This document shows, in pieces, positions 1 to 8,482 of a stretch of 64,000 bases of DNA. The translations under genes and the position numbers were made by a program. Below the pieces are notes generated by a model. The model did not search any database. It was given only the letters and a program-made list of their open reading frames with translations, and was not told the origin of the DNA. Origin of the DNA: Gluconobacter japonicus (GTDB taxonomy: Bacteria; Pseudomonadota; Alphaproteobacteria; Acetobacterales; Acetobacteraceae); assembly GCF_002723975.1 (NCBI RefSeq), contig NZ_BEWO01000001.1, forward strand, positions 1 through 64,000. Direction: 5' to 3'. How positions within the stretch are numbered: position 1 is the stretch's first letter; each line of letters opens with the position of its first letter.

Positions 1-1
1 T

Positions 2-58
2 ACTCTCAAGCGTCTTATCAAGGATAAGGAATTGCCGATGATGGAGGCGACTGCCTGA
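2..58 (+). CDS. C-terminal end of an unidentified protein (5' truncated)
   Basis: An open frame enters from the left edge and stops at the TGA at 56-58, giving a C-terminus that reads TLKRLIKDKELPMMEATA. Only about 19 residues are visible, rich in Lys, Met and Glu, so no family can be assigned. It converges on the small minus-strand gene that follows. It could also be a chance open frame, because nothing upstream is available. Confidence 0.35.
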   Translation, partial: TLKRLIKDKELPMMEATA

Positions 59-339
59 GCAAGCAGACAAGCTGAATCCGGTTTGACAGTCCACAGATTC
101 GCGCGTTGTTTTTCCACAGAAAAAATTAGATGTTTTGACCCGATAAAACTTTGTTTTCCATAACTTTATTTAGTTACGTCGGGTCCACCACCAATCTCAG
201 AAATTATTAGTTTTTGGCAGGTTTGAGAGTGGTCTAACCATTTCCTGTCTCACACTGACGCTCAAAGCGTTTGTCTTTAGCAGAAACATAAAGCGATCTC
301 TGTTATTCAGATCACTTCATGCCTGCCGGGATTACACCC
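59..339. other. AT-rich intergenic stretch with a spaced inverted repeat
   Basis: No convincing gene or RNA is visible here. The stretch is much more AT-rich than its surroundings. It contains GACCCGA (137-143) and its complement TCGGGTC (179-185), separated by 35 AT-rich bases that hold two AACTTT copies. The flanking frames converge, so this could be a terminator region, but there is no compact GC hairpin followed by a T-run. Confidence 0.3.
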
Positions 340-573
340 TCACTGTTTCTTCAAAAGAACCTGAGCGGCCTCCAGTAACTCACGCCCCAGTTCGGCCGCA
401 GTTTGAGGAGAAAGTGAAAACTGCTCAAGCTTGTCTCCTGCAGGCAAGTGTTCGGGAGACGTTGCAGACTTGATCTGCAACACGATAGCACCATCCTGTA
501 CAACAACTGTACGATAGGCTGTTACACTCGAAATATCGAGGTTCCCGTCCTTTTTCAGCTTCCATTCTGACAT
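340..573 (-). CDS. Small conserved-looking hypothetical protein
   Basis: A 77-residue protein beginning MSEWKLKKDG and ending in LLKKQ. I do not recognise the family. It has no signal peptide or membrane segment and looks like a small soluble alpha/beta protein with an amphipathic C-terminal helix (SPQTAAELGRELLEAAQVLL). The ATG at 573 is preferred because AAAGGA sits 7 bases upstream. An in-frame ATG at 594 would add seven residues and has no clear ribosome site. It lies directly downstream of the broken nucleoside hydrolase, 30 bases away, and may be co-transcribed with it. Confidence 0.65.
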   Translation of the reverse strand: MSEWKLKKDGNLDISSVTAYRTVVVQDGAIVLQIKSATSPEHLPAGDKLEQFSLSPQTAAELGRELLEAAQVLLKKQ

Positions 574-603
574 TGTGTATCCTTTGATTTGCATTCCATC
601 CGC

Positions 604-1703
604 TTAAAGCGCTTTGGCGTTCTGAATAAACCTATCAAGGAATTTCTGTTCATCCACGCCTTCAACGATTGTCATGGATTTCACTCCCGTTCGAAGTGGA
701 GCTTGATCGCGTTTCCAAAGATGCACACGGCCGTAGTTAATCCCCGGAATGGGATCGACATCCATATATAATTCCTGAGATTTCGTAATAAGGGACGGGT
801 CCACAACAATCGCCGCAGCCATCTCGTCCCAGAGCGGCATGGTTTTCATGTATTTTACAACATACTGCGCAACCGGACGCCGGGATTGAGCAATATTGGC
901 AAGATGCTCTTTGGACAGGACCAGGTCAGATGAAATATTCCCAACAACTGTGATTTTGGCCCACGGAGCCGTTAGGGTGATATGCGCAGCTTCGGGATCA
1001 AACACCATGTTGAAATCATCTGTAAACGCGGCATTCCCATTAATTGCGGACATATTGGTATCCACAAGGCCGCCCATAAAAATCAATTGTCGGGCAAGTT
1101 TGGGAAACTCCGGGTCAAGCCTGATTGCAAGCGCCAGATTGGTCATTGCGCCTGCTTCAAATATCGTTACTTGATGGGGATGAGCGTGCACGGCCCGGAT
1201 CATAAACTGGGCTGCTTGTTCATGGCTCGCTTGCAGAACAGGTTTGCCTTCAGGAAGCGGGGTCAAGACGGGTTCCTCTGCGAGTGCGTCCTTAATGGAC
1301 CCACTACCACCCCAAGCCCTTTCCGCGGAAGAACACCATATTGCTCTTCATGCAGACGCATACGATCAACCGTATTCAGAAGCAGATATATCGCCCCATC
1401 AAAAACCGGAATATCCGTCCTTCCTGCCAGTTCCAGAAACCTGCGAAGATGTTCTGATTAGGCATTTTCCCATCCATCTCCTGTTGCCACAGTCAGACCC
1501 AGCAATTGAATTTTTTTGGACGCCAGAAGCGGGATGAGAGACTGGATGTCCGAGCCTCTTGGTCCGTTGTAATCGTTATCCGCAATAATGAGCTGGCGCT
1601 TCCCCTCTGCTGAGAGATCAGGCGCAGCATGAACCGTCGCACAAACGGAAAAACATGACACAGCCAAGACGGCACGCAGGATATGGTATGCTTTGCCGGA
1701 CAT
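604..1703 (-). pseudogene. Nucleoside hydrolase (inosine-uridine type), broken by a stop and a frameshift
   Basis: Two separate frames together spell a secreted nucleoside hydrolase, a family that cleaves the N-glycosidic bond of ribonucleosides. The N-terminal piece (1458-1703) has a signal peptide ending near VHAAPD and the calcium-site motif DNDYNGPRGSD. It ends in TAA (1458-1460) right after TGDGWENA. The same frame then continues as SEHLRRFLELAGRTDIPV, a recognisable family segment. A second lesion lies in a G run (+ strand CCC at 1317-1319): restoring one base reads KGAWGGSGS and joins the rest (604 to about 1315), which carries HPHQVTIFEAGAMTNLALA, FMGG, FDPEAAH and the C-terminal WDEMAAA and LYMDVD segments. 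Two independent lesions favour real decay over sequencing error. The C-terminal piece alone could start at TTG 1266 but lacks the metal site. Confidence 0.85.
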
Positions 1704-1840
1704 CGCATCCTCCTATCAGAATACCATTGATGACGACCTGCCCAGATTACAGTCGCCTCACCCTGATAGCCTCATCATACGGATCAATAGAAAATGTCTG
1801 TGACCTGCTGGGAAACACTTCTCCAACAGGCCAGCTCTAC

Positions 1841-2653
1841 TCAGGCCGCAGTACGAGCAGTAACACCCAGACGAAAGCCTTCTTTCTTCAGAATCTGAAT
1901 GGAGGCTTCAGAATACTTGGCAACCAGCGGTGTCACATTACCCGGCGCACACCAGAAGCCCAGTGTTACGGCAATATTGGCTGGCTTAGGCAGGAACGAT
2001 ACGGACGGAGCCGGTGCTTTGAGAACAAGAGCATCGTTCTGAAACAGGGCCAGAAGCAGCGCGCGAGCCTTGTCGATATCGTCATTGTAATCAATCAGCA
2101 GACTCACCGATGCGAGCAGCCGCTCAGACTGGGAGCTGTTAATGACCACATTGTTCGAGAGCGTACCGTTCGGAACATACACAATGTCGTTCGTGGAATC
2201 CTGCAACACGGTTCGGAACATCTCGATTGAGACAACCGTTCCTGTATTGCCTGCAGCCGTGATGGAATCCCCGACCTTGAACGGACGGAACAGCAGGATC
2301 AGCACACCGCCCGCAAAATTCGCGAGACTGCCCTGAAGAGCCATGCCGACAGCAAGACCAGCCGCCCCCAGGACAGCGACGAAGGAGGTCGTGGCAATAC
2401 CCACCATCGACGCAACGCTAATGAGCAGAAGGGCCTTCAGCAGCAAGCCGACAACACTCAGCAGAAAGCCGCGAAGCGTCGGCTCAATATTGCTGGCGGC
2501 CATCATGCGCCCCATGCCGCGGGTCACCATATTGATGATGGACCAGCCAACCAGTAGCACCACAATCGCCAGAACAAGCTGTCCAGCGTAACTCAGAAGT
2601 GTTGGTAGCCAGCCGTAAAACTGGCCCCACAACGTATTGACGTGATTTTCCAT
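1841..2653 (-). CDS. mscS: Small-conductance mechanosensitive channel, MscS family
   Basis: A 270-residue inner-membrane channel that opens under membrane tension to release solutes in osmotic downshock. Three membrane helices are visible at about residues 18-42, 60-82 and 89-124. The third is the pore helix, with the Gly/Ala pattern GAAGLAVGMALQGSLANFAGG, followed by the family hinge FRPFKVGD. A beta domain with VYVPNGTLSNNVVINSS and a C-terminal alpha/beta vestibule follow. Length is close to E. coli MscS (286). It sits 137 bases upstream of the broken nucleoside hydrolase and 129 bases downstream of the copper receptor on the same strand, with no obvious functional link to either. Confidence 0.95.
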   Translation of the reverse strand: MENHVNTLWGQFYGWLPTLLSYAGQLVLAIVVLLVGWSIINMVTRGMGRMMAASNIEPTLRGFLLSVVGLLLKALLLISVASMVGIATTSFVAVLGAAGLAVGMALQGSLANFAGGVLILLFRPFKVGDSITAAGNTGTVVSIEMFRTVLQDSTNDIVYVPNGTLSNNVVINSSQSERLLASVSLLIDYNDDIDKARALLLALFQNDALVLKAPAPSVSFLPKPANIAVTLGFWCAPGNVTPLVAKYSEASIQILKKEGFRLGVTARTAA

Positions 2654-2782
2654 GAACCCCTCTGCTGTTCGTTAAGTTGGCACCATGATGCCGACAGATG
2701 AACCGCAGGGTAACGGGCTTGCAAGGTTGCCTTCAAGTCTGTCCCGGAAAACCTCTGACAGTCTCCGGGACTGACATGATTG

Positions 2783-4906
2783 TCAGAAAGACGCGGTCAG
2801 GCTCAGGTTGAAAGAACGCCCGAGCCCCAGCAACGGACCAAGATAGCCGGTCGCCTGATAGTCCCCGAGAGACATCCCCCCAAGCGGCAGGTAATATTTC
2901 TGATCCAGAACGTTATCGATACTGCCATCCAGCGTAAAATACCGCCAGTGATAGCTGCCCCCTAACCCGAGCAACGCATAACCGGGCGTCCGTGGTTCCT
3001 GACGCAGTCGATCCACGCTCTCCTTGGATTTGACGAGCGTGACATCCACATGCCCGCTCCAGTTCTGGAATGTTTCCCGCAGCGTTATCACGCCGTTCGT
3101 TGGCATCTGATGATAGAGCCCGGCGTGAGACACAAGATCCTGCCCGCGCACCCAGTTCAGATTGGCCTGAACCTCACCCTGACCATACACCGTGCTATTC
3201 CAAAGCCGGGCAAACATCGAACTGTTGATGCCGTAGCTCTGCGCATTGTGGTTGGCGAACTGAAGCATGGACCGCCCACTGGAAAGCGTCCCGATATTCA
3301 CGACGTTTATGTAGTGATGCGTGTAGGTATAATAAGGCTGAACCTTGATTTCCCAGCCATGCCCATGCGGATCGTGCAGCGTAACTGTCGTACTGACCGT
3401 ATTGGCAATTTCAGGCGTCAGATTGAGATTGCCAACATACCCATTCCCATCGCCGAACCAGCCGATCATTGTTGACGCCATGGCACCTCGCCCCCAGGCA
3501 TACCGCTCATAAAGGTTGGGGGAACGGGTCTTGCGTGCATAACCACCCTCAATGGTCAGACTATCAAGCGCCTGCCACCGCCCCGTCGCCGTGACATCGA
3601 AATTGGTATCCGTTCGCCCCCGTGATGCCGCGTTGAAAGCCTTTGCAGCGGCAGCATCCGCCATACTCATCATGCTGGTCCAGGAATAAGGCGCTACCTT
3701 TCCCGTATTCATCATGACCAGATCGTTGCGCAGACCGAGTTCTGTGGAGAAACGAGACGTCCACTGGGCTTTCCATTCAATATAATGCCCCAGCCGGTCC
3801 CGATGGCCGTTATTCACATTATGGAAGGTGTCCGGCCCCATCATCATGCTGTTCAAAAGCGGCGGCCACCAGTCATTCAGGCCGTTATGATCGAATGAAC
3901 TGCCAATTCCCAGCGTATGTCTCGGGCCAAGCGGGATCGTGGCCTTGATGGAATAACCCGCAGTCCGGGTGTCCGTATTCATCGGCATCCCGGTCGAGGC
4001 CGTATGCCCTCCTTTGTCGGAGAGCATGTTCATCGCGTGATCAACACGCTGCCAGAACCCGCGCGCTTCGAGCGTTCCCCAGTTGAAATCGCCCGTATAT
4101 TTTCCGTTCACAAACGTGGACCGATTGTTGGTCATGTCCATGTACTGGTTCGGAAACCCTTCATACGGAATATCCTGCTGCCCGACCGTCAGGGCCAGCA
4201 AATGGTTTTCCTTGCGAACCCCCAGCGTGACAGCATGATTAAAACTCAGATAGTTCGTAGACAAAACACGTCGGCCGCCACCTCCAGCATGGTAGTCGCT
4301 CGCATGACTGTAAGATCCCGTGTACCGCAAACTGAGCCAGTCATTAGCAACTGTCACTGACCCGGAAGCGCCGGAACCACCGCCATTACTGCGGTATTCT
4401 CCCTTCGCATGACCGGTCACGAGGATCTTCGAGCTTTTTGAAAAGATTGGGTCCTTGCGATTGACCTCAATCGTCCCGCCCGTGCTGTCCCCGCCCTGAC
4501 TGACCGACGTAATCCCCGCAATGGCCACAGCGGACGACACCATATCCGGATCAATATAAGACATGGCCGGGTTCATGTGATTGGGGCACGCGGCCTGCAT
4601 GCGCATCCCATCCACAAATGTCGCCACCCTGTCATCGGCCATCCCGTTGAGCACCGGAAGCGCCGACACACCGCCCGCGGAATAGGCGCTAAACCCCAGA
4701 CTGCGCTTGAACAGGCTTGTCACATCCGGGTCCGTTGTTGCGGTGTGCCGCACCCCATTGACGGTAATGAATTCTGTGGAAGGAGACTTCCGGGTCTGCG
4801 CGTTATCCGTATCGTCCGCAAAAGCCGGGTTCAGGGAAAAGACAAGCGCGCAGCCACACAGCAACAGTCCCGGACGTGACACACGCCGGACATTCGGAAA
4901 AAACAT
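2783..4906 (-). CDS. TonB-dependent outer-membrane copper receptor (OprC/NosA type)
   Basis: A 707-residue outer-membrane receptor with a signal peptide ending at NPAFA, a plug domain (about 45-160) and a beta-barrel ending in the usual terminal Phe (SLTASF). The plug carries QAACPNHMNPAMSYIDP, giving C-x3-M (Cys107, Met111), and the barrel carries DHAMNM, giving H-x-M (His290, Met292). Both the motifs and their roughly 180-residue spacing match the CxxxM-HxM copper site known in Pseudomonas OprC. The ATG at 4906 has AAGG nine bases upstream; a GTG at 4930 would add eight residues. It follows the DUF2946 gene by 84 bases, and a CsoR-like operator lies before that gene. Copper uptake is a confident inference; regulation is less certain. 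Confidence 0.9.
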   Translation of the reverse strand: MFFPNVRRVSRPGLLLCGCALVFSLNPAFADDTDNAQTRKSPSTEFITVNGVRHTATTDPDVTSLFKRSLGFSAYSAGGVSALPVLNGMADDRVATFVDGMRMQAACPNHMNPAMSYIDPDMVSSAVAIAGITSVSQGGDSTGGTIEVNRKDPIFSKSSKILVTGHAKGEYRSNGGGSGASGSVTVANDWLSLRYTGSYSHASDYHAGGGGRRVLSTNYLSFNHAVTLGVRKENHLLALTVGQQDIPYEGFPNQYMDMTNNRSTFVNGKYTGDFNWGTLEARGFWQRVDHAMNMLSDKGGHTASTGMPMNTDTRTAGYSIKATIPLGPRHTLGIGSSFDHNGLNDWWPPLLNSMMMGPDTFHNVNNGHRDRLGHYIEWKAQWTSRFSTELGLRNDLVMMNTGKVAPYSWTSMMSMADAAAAKAFNAASRGRTDTNFDVTATGRWQALDSLTIEGGYARKTRSPNLYERYAWGRGAMASTMIGWFGDGNGYVGNLNLTPEIANTVSTTVTLHDPHGHGWEIKVQPYYTYTHHYINVVNIGTLSSGRSMLQFANHNAQSYGINSSMFARLWNSTVYGQGEVQANLNWVRGQDLVSHAGLYHQMPTNGVITLRETFQNWSGHVDVTLVKSKESVDRLRQEPRTPGYALLGLGGSYHWRYFTLDGSIDNVLDQKYYLPLGGMSLGDYQATGYLGPLLGLGRSFNLSLTASF

Positions 4907-4990
4907 GATCCATAACCTTCGATGAAACACAGATAGCCGGCCATCTTTCCCCCAGGCCTGGAGAAAGATGCGGTCGACAGTGACGTGATT

Positions 4991-5458
4991 TCAGACGAAG
5001 TGCGGAGGCCCGGTGGCTGGTGGCAGATGCGTAACCCGCCCGACCGGAGGCGCACGAACAGCATGGCTCCGATAGCACCAGCGGGACCAGCGGATAAGCG
5101 TAAGCAGAACAAGAACCGTTGCCAGCAGAACAACGGCTGGAAGATGCAGCAACGGACATAGCGGGCAAGCTGCATCATGATGATGGTGATGCCCGGAATG
5201 ATGCGCCATTCCCAACATCCCCGTATGCCCCATTGACATCATCATCACTTCTGAGGGAGCTGGAGGCGTATCCGGTCCGATGCTCAGTCCCGTCAGGCGC
5301 TCAAATGTGGCACGCGGAGTTTCATCGGGCATGGACTGGCTCTGAAGAGCAAGCTGTCCAAACAGCCCCAACAGAACGCAGATCACCAGCAGCCAACGAC
5401 CTGTCGTGGCAGAGAAATCCCGACCGTTCCTGAGCTGCCCTGAAACCAGCGTCCGCAA
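4991..5458 (-). CDS. DUF2946-type His/Met-rich membrane protein, probably copper-linked
   Basis: About 155 residues with two hydrophobic helices (20-38 and 106-123) flanking a periplasmic-looking loop. The loop is packed with metal ligands: MMMSMGHTGMLGMAHH, then SGHHHHHDAACPLCPL. The CPLCPL box before the second helix is typical of DUF2946 proteins, which often accompany copper receptors; their biochemical role is not established. The start is uncertain: the longest frame begins at TTG 5458 with a weak ribosome site and no clear internal ATG precedes the first helix. It is the first gene of a two-gene unit with the TonB copper receptor. A role in copper handling at the inner membrane is inferred from context. 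Confidence 0.75.
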   Translation of the reverse strand: MRTLVSGQLRNGRDFSATTGRWLLVICVLLGLFGQLALQSQSMPDETPRATFERLTGLSIGPDTPPAPSEVMMMSMGHTGMLGMAHHSGHHHHHDAACPLCPLLHLPAVVLLATVLVLLTLIRWSRWCYRSHAVRAPPVGRVTHLPPATGPPHFV

Positions 5459-5572
5459 CCTTGTTCAAATCTTCTGACGCAGAAAAGATCACTCACTTTG
5501 CATTGTAAATACCCAGAGAGACATCAAAATCGCAAATAAACCCCCATCAGGTATAAAGTAATGACTCACCCT

Positions 5573-5588
5573 ATACCCTATGGGGTAT
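5573..5588. promoter_or_regulatory. CsoR-like operator palindrome (ATACCC-N4-GGGTAT)
   Basis: The sequence ATACCCTATGGGGTAT is a perfect 6-bp inverted repeat around TATG. It closely resembles copper-sensing CsoR operators, for example the ATACCCTACGGGGGTAT type of Gram-positive copZA promoters. It lies 115 bases upstream of the DUF2946-copper receptor unit and 175 bases upstream of the divergent DUF1800 gene. No csoR gene is in the window. A minus-strand promoter TTGCGA-N18-TATTTA lies between the operator and the gene, but this pairing is weak. Confidence 0.55.
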
Positions 5589-5762
5589 CCTGATTTTATT
5601 TTAAAAATGAAACAATTCCAAAATCTGTTTGCCTGCAAAAGCATGCGTTCCAGAGAACGTGCCTGACATTTTCATACAAAGCCGTCCAGATTTCGCCACA
5701 TAAGGCGAGCAGCTTTCGATAAGATCGAGCTACGCCCGTTCAACGGACATCGTGAGAGTGCC

Positions 5763-7070
5763 ATGCGATTTGTCAGTGCGATCAACAGATTCGGCTGGGG
5801 CCAGCGGGACAGTAAAGCCTCTGATATGCCTCTCCGGGAATGGCTTTCGCAGCAGCTCAATGAGCCTGATGCAGCCATTTTCTGGAACGTCGGATCATCC
5901 CCGGATGGCCTGATCGCCCTGCGGGAACAGCGCAAAACCAAAATGCAGGGTGATCCTCTGGTCAAGCCGATTTTTCAGGCAGAAGTCACAACCCAGCTCG
6001 ACAATCTGCTTGTGACGGACCAGCCATTCCGAGAGCGGCTTGCCTGGTTCTGGTTCAATCACTTCACGGTCAGCCTGCGTCAGGGCGGCACAAGAGCGGT
6101 CATCGGCGCCTATATGCGTGAGGCCATTCGCCCGCATGTAACAGGACGCTTCTCGGACATGCTCCTGGCCGTGATGCGTCATCCGGCCATGCTGATGTAT
6201 CTGGACAACACATCGTCCATCGGCCCCACCAGCCCGGCAGGACGAAAAAGCCATCACGGGCTAAACGAAAATCTGGCCCGTGAATGTCTGGAACTGCACA
6301 CGGTCTCGCCAGCCTCTGGCTACACCCAAACAGACGTCACGTCCTTCGCAGCCGTCCTGACAGGCTGGAGCATCGACATGAAGGCCGAACAGCCCGGCTT
6401 TGTGTTTCGAGAAAAAGCTCATGAACCGGGCGAAAAAACCGTCATGGGTCAGACCTTCCCCGAAGGTGAAGACGGCGGCATACAGGCCCTGCACTTCCTC
6501 GGCACGCACCCTGCAACGTACCGCCACATCGCAACCCAGATGGTCGGGCATTTCATTTCTGACACACCTTCACCGCAGGATATCACCCATATTGCGTCTG
6601 TCCTTCGGGACAGTGATGGAGACCTGCGGGAAGCTTCTCTCGCCTTGGCAGACCTTCACGATACGAACCGCTCTGGCAGCAAGTTCCGCTCCCCCATGGA
6701 CTATGCCACCGCCGTCATGCGAGCCCTGTCTTTAGGGGGCGAACCCAGCCAGCCAGACGATCCACATTCCCCCCCTCATCAGCTTTACGCAGCCTTCGCT
6801 TCACTGGGACAACCGTTATGGACGGCCCCGTTGCCAAACGGCTGGAGTGACACTGCGGCAGACTGGAGCGCACCTGCGGATATGCTGGCCCGCACGGACT
6901 GGGCATGGCGAATGGCAGCTCATGTGCGGGCCGGAGATCCGATGGAGATCGCCCATATCGCCCTCGGCCCGGCACTCCGACCCCAGACACAACTCGCCAT
7001 GCATCATGCCGGCTCGCGTCAGGATGCGCTGGCCCTGCTCTTCTCTTCACCCGAATTCCAGAGGCGTTGA
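5763..7070 (+). CDS. DUF1800 family protein
   Basis: A 435-residue DUF1800 protein. Family hallmarks are the N-terminal RFVSAINRFGWG, the WFWFNHFTVS segment (about residue 97), HPAMLMYLDN, the NENLARECLELHTV block and GYTQTDVTSFAAVLTGW. It has no classical signal peptide; many family members are predicted to be exported together with a DUF1501 partner. The molecular function is unknown. The gene is immediately followed, after a three-base gap, by a DUF1501 gene, the standard partner arrangement. The 304 bases before it (5459-5762) hold only the CsoR-like operator and an AT-rich promoter-like stretch. Confidence 0.9.
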   Translation: MRFVSAINRFGWGQRDSKASDMPLREWLSQQLNEPDAAIFWNVGSSPDGLIALREQRKTKMQGDPLVKPIFQAEVTTQLDNLLVTDQPFRERLAWFWFNHFTVSLRQGGTRAVIGAYMREAIRPHVTGRFSDMLLAVMRHPAMLMYLDNTSSIGPTSPAGRKSHHGLNENLARECLELHTVSPASGYTQTDVTSFAAVLTGWSIDMKAEQPGFVFREKAHEPGEKTVMGQTFPEGEDGGIQALHFLGTHPATYRHIATQMVGHFISDTPSPQDITHIASVLRDSDGDLREASLALADLHDTNRSGSKFRSPMDYATAVMRALSLGGEPSQPDDPHSPPHQLYAAFASLGQPLWTAPLPNGWSDTAADWSAPADMLARTDWAWRMAAHVRAGDPMEIAHIALGPALRPQTQLAMHHAGSRQDALALLFSSPEFQRR

Positions 7071-7073
7071 CCC

Positions 7074-8282
7074 ATGATGATCCATCGTCGCACTGCCCTG
7101 CTGGGTCTGGCTGCAAGCTGGACACTCGGGCGTTCCTCTCTCGCGTTTGCCGGTTCACCCGGCGGTCCGGATGATCCACGCTTTGTGGTCATTATCCTTC
7201 GCGGCGCACTGGATGGCCTGTCGGCTGTCACCCCATACGGAGATGCCGATCTCAGAACACATCGCCGGGATCTTGTTCTTCCTGAACCCGGACAGGAGGG
7301 CGGCCTCCTTGATCTGGGCGGCTTCTACGGGCTGCACCCCTCCCTTCAGACGCTTCACCGCCTTTATGGCGAAGGCCAGATGCTGCCTATTCATGCCGTG
7401 GCAGGCCACTACCGCAGCCGCTCCCACTTTGAAGCGCAGGATTATCTGGAAAGTGGCGCGGACGACCGTCTGAGCAGCGGCTGGCTGAACCGGGCTGTGT
7501 CCGTCCTTCAAGGGAAAACCAACAGACCGGATGGGTACGGGCTGGCCATGGGGCTGACAGTTCCCCTTCTGCTCCGCGGATCTGCCAAGGTCGGAAGCTA
7601 TGCGCCCGCTGGAAGCCAGCACCCGGACGAAGATCTTTACAACCAGATCGTTGCCCTGAACGCATCCGATCCCATCACAGGCCCGGCTTTCCGAAACGGC
7701 CTGAAAGCCAGAGGCTTCTCGGACGCGGACATGACGGACATGAAGACACCAGCCGCCACAGGAAAACCTCACAAAATCGACGCTTTCACACAGCTTTCCA
7801 CCGCCGCAGGGCAAATGCTGGCCACATCCCATGGTCCCCGGATCGCCGCACTGGAAATCGGAGGGTGGGACACCCATGCCGCTCAGCTTGGGCGACTGGG
7901 AAGCCCTCTCGCCCAGCTTGATCGCGGGATTGGAGCCTTGCGTGAAAGTCTGGGCGAAAGCTGGAAGCGCACGGTCGTCCTTGCCCTGACGGAGTTTGGC
8001 AGAACCGTCCGCATGAACGGCACCGGCGGAACGGACCACGGCACCGGCACTGTCACGTTCCTTGCCGGAGGTGCCGTTGCGGGAGGAAAAGTCGGCGGCA
8101 CATGGCCCGGCCTTCGCCCCAGCCAGCTCTTTGAAAACCGGGATCTCGCCCCCACAACAGATCTGCGTGCCGTAGCCGCAGGTGTCCTGTGTGATCATCT
8201 TCATCTGCCACCACAGGCGCTTCCAACGGTCTTTCCCGGCCCAAAAACAAATCCACTCAAAGGCCTGATTGTTTCAGCCTGA
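7074..8282 (+). CDS. DUF1501 family exported protein (Tat signal)
   Basis: A 402-residue DUF1501 protein related to the sulfatase/alkaline phosphatase fold. The N-terminus has a twin-arginine signal (HRRTALLGLAA... ending SSLAFAG), so export of the folded protein by Tat is likely. The body has VVIILRGALDGLS, HYRSRSHFEAQDYLESG, GGWDTHA and the C-terminal LTEFGRTVRMNGTGGTDHG, a likely metal-ligand block. The substrate is unknown. Its start (7074 or the adjacent ATG 7077) lies three bases after the DUF1800 stop, so the two are almost certainly translated from one message. Confidence 0.9.
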   Translation: MMIHRRTALLGLAASWTLGRSSLAFAGSPGGPDDPRFVVIILRGALDGLSAVTPYGDADLRTHRRDLVLPEPGQEGGLLDLGGFYGLHPSLQTLHRLYGEGQMLPIHAVAGHYRSRSHFEAQDYLESGADDRLSSGWLNRAVSVLQGKTNRPDGYGLAMGLTVPLLLRGSAKVGSYAPAGSQHPDEDLYNQIVALNASDPITGPAFRNGLKARGFSDADMTDMKTPAATGKPHKIDAFTQLSTAAGQMLATSHGPRIAALEIGGWDTHAAQLGRLGSPLAQLDRGIGALRESLGESWKRTVVLALTEFGRTVRMNGTGGTDHGTGTVTFLAGGAVAGGKVGGTWPGLRPSQLFENRDLAPTTDLRAVAAGVLCDHLHLPPQALPTVFPGPKTNPLKGLIVSA

Positions 8283-8410
8283 CAGGAAGGGGAATTTTTG
8301 GACGTCCAGCGGGACCGTTTTCAGGACGTACCCATCACAATTGAGCGATCATATGGCTGTATTTCTATGTCACGGTTGCCGTTGAACGCGACGGACGTTG
8401 AGGTCAGTGT

Positions 8411-8428
8411 ACGACAACATTTCGTCGT
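8411..8428. promoter_or_regulatory. Short inverted repeat upstream of fdhA
   Basis: ACGAC (8411-8415) and GTCGT (8424-8428) form an inverted repeat around eight bases, about 55-70 bases before the fdhA start and inside the 200-base gap between the DUF1501 gene and fdhA. It could be an operator for a formaldehyde-responsive regulator. The arms are short and chance is a real possibility. Confidence 0.25.
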
Positions 8429-8482
8429 GCCGGGCGACCCCGGCCGCAAGGGATGGCCGCTGCCCGAACCTGGAGAGAAGCC

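Noticed and set aside
2771-2786. CTGACA-TGAT-TGTCAG hairpin at the copper receptor stop as a terminator
   Set aside because: The stem is short, AT-balanced and overlaps the stop codon, and no T-run follows on the minus strand.
7155-8204. A 349-codon minus-strand frame opposite the DUF1501 gene
   Set aside because: It has no ribosome site or family motif and mirrors a well-supported gene.
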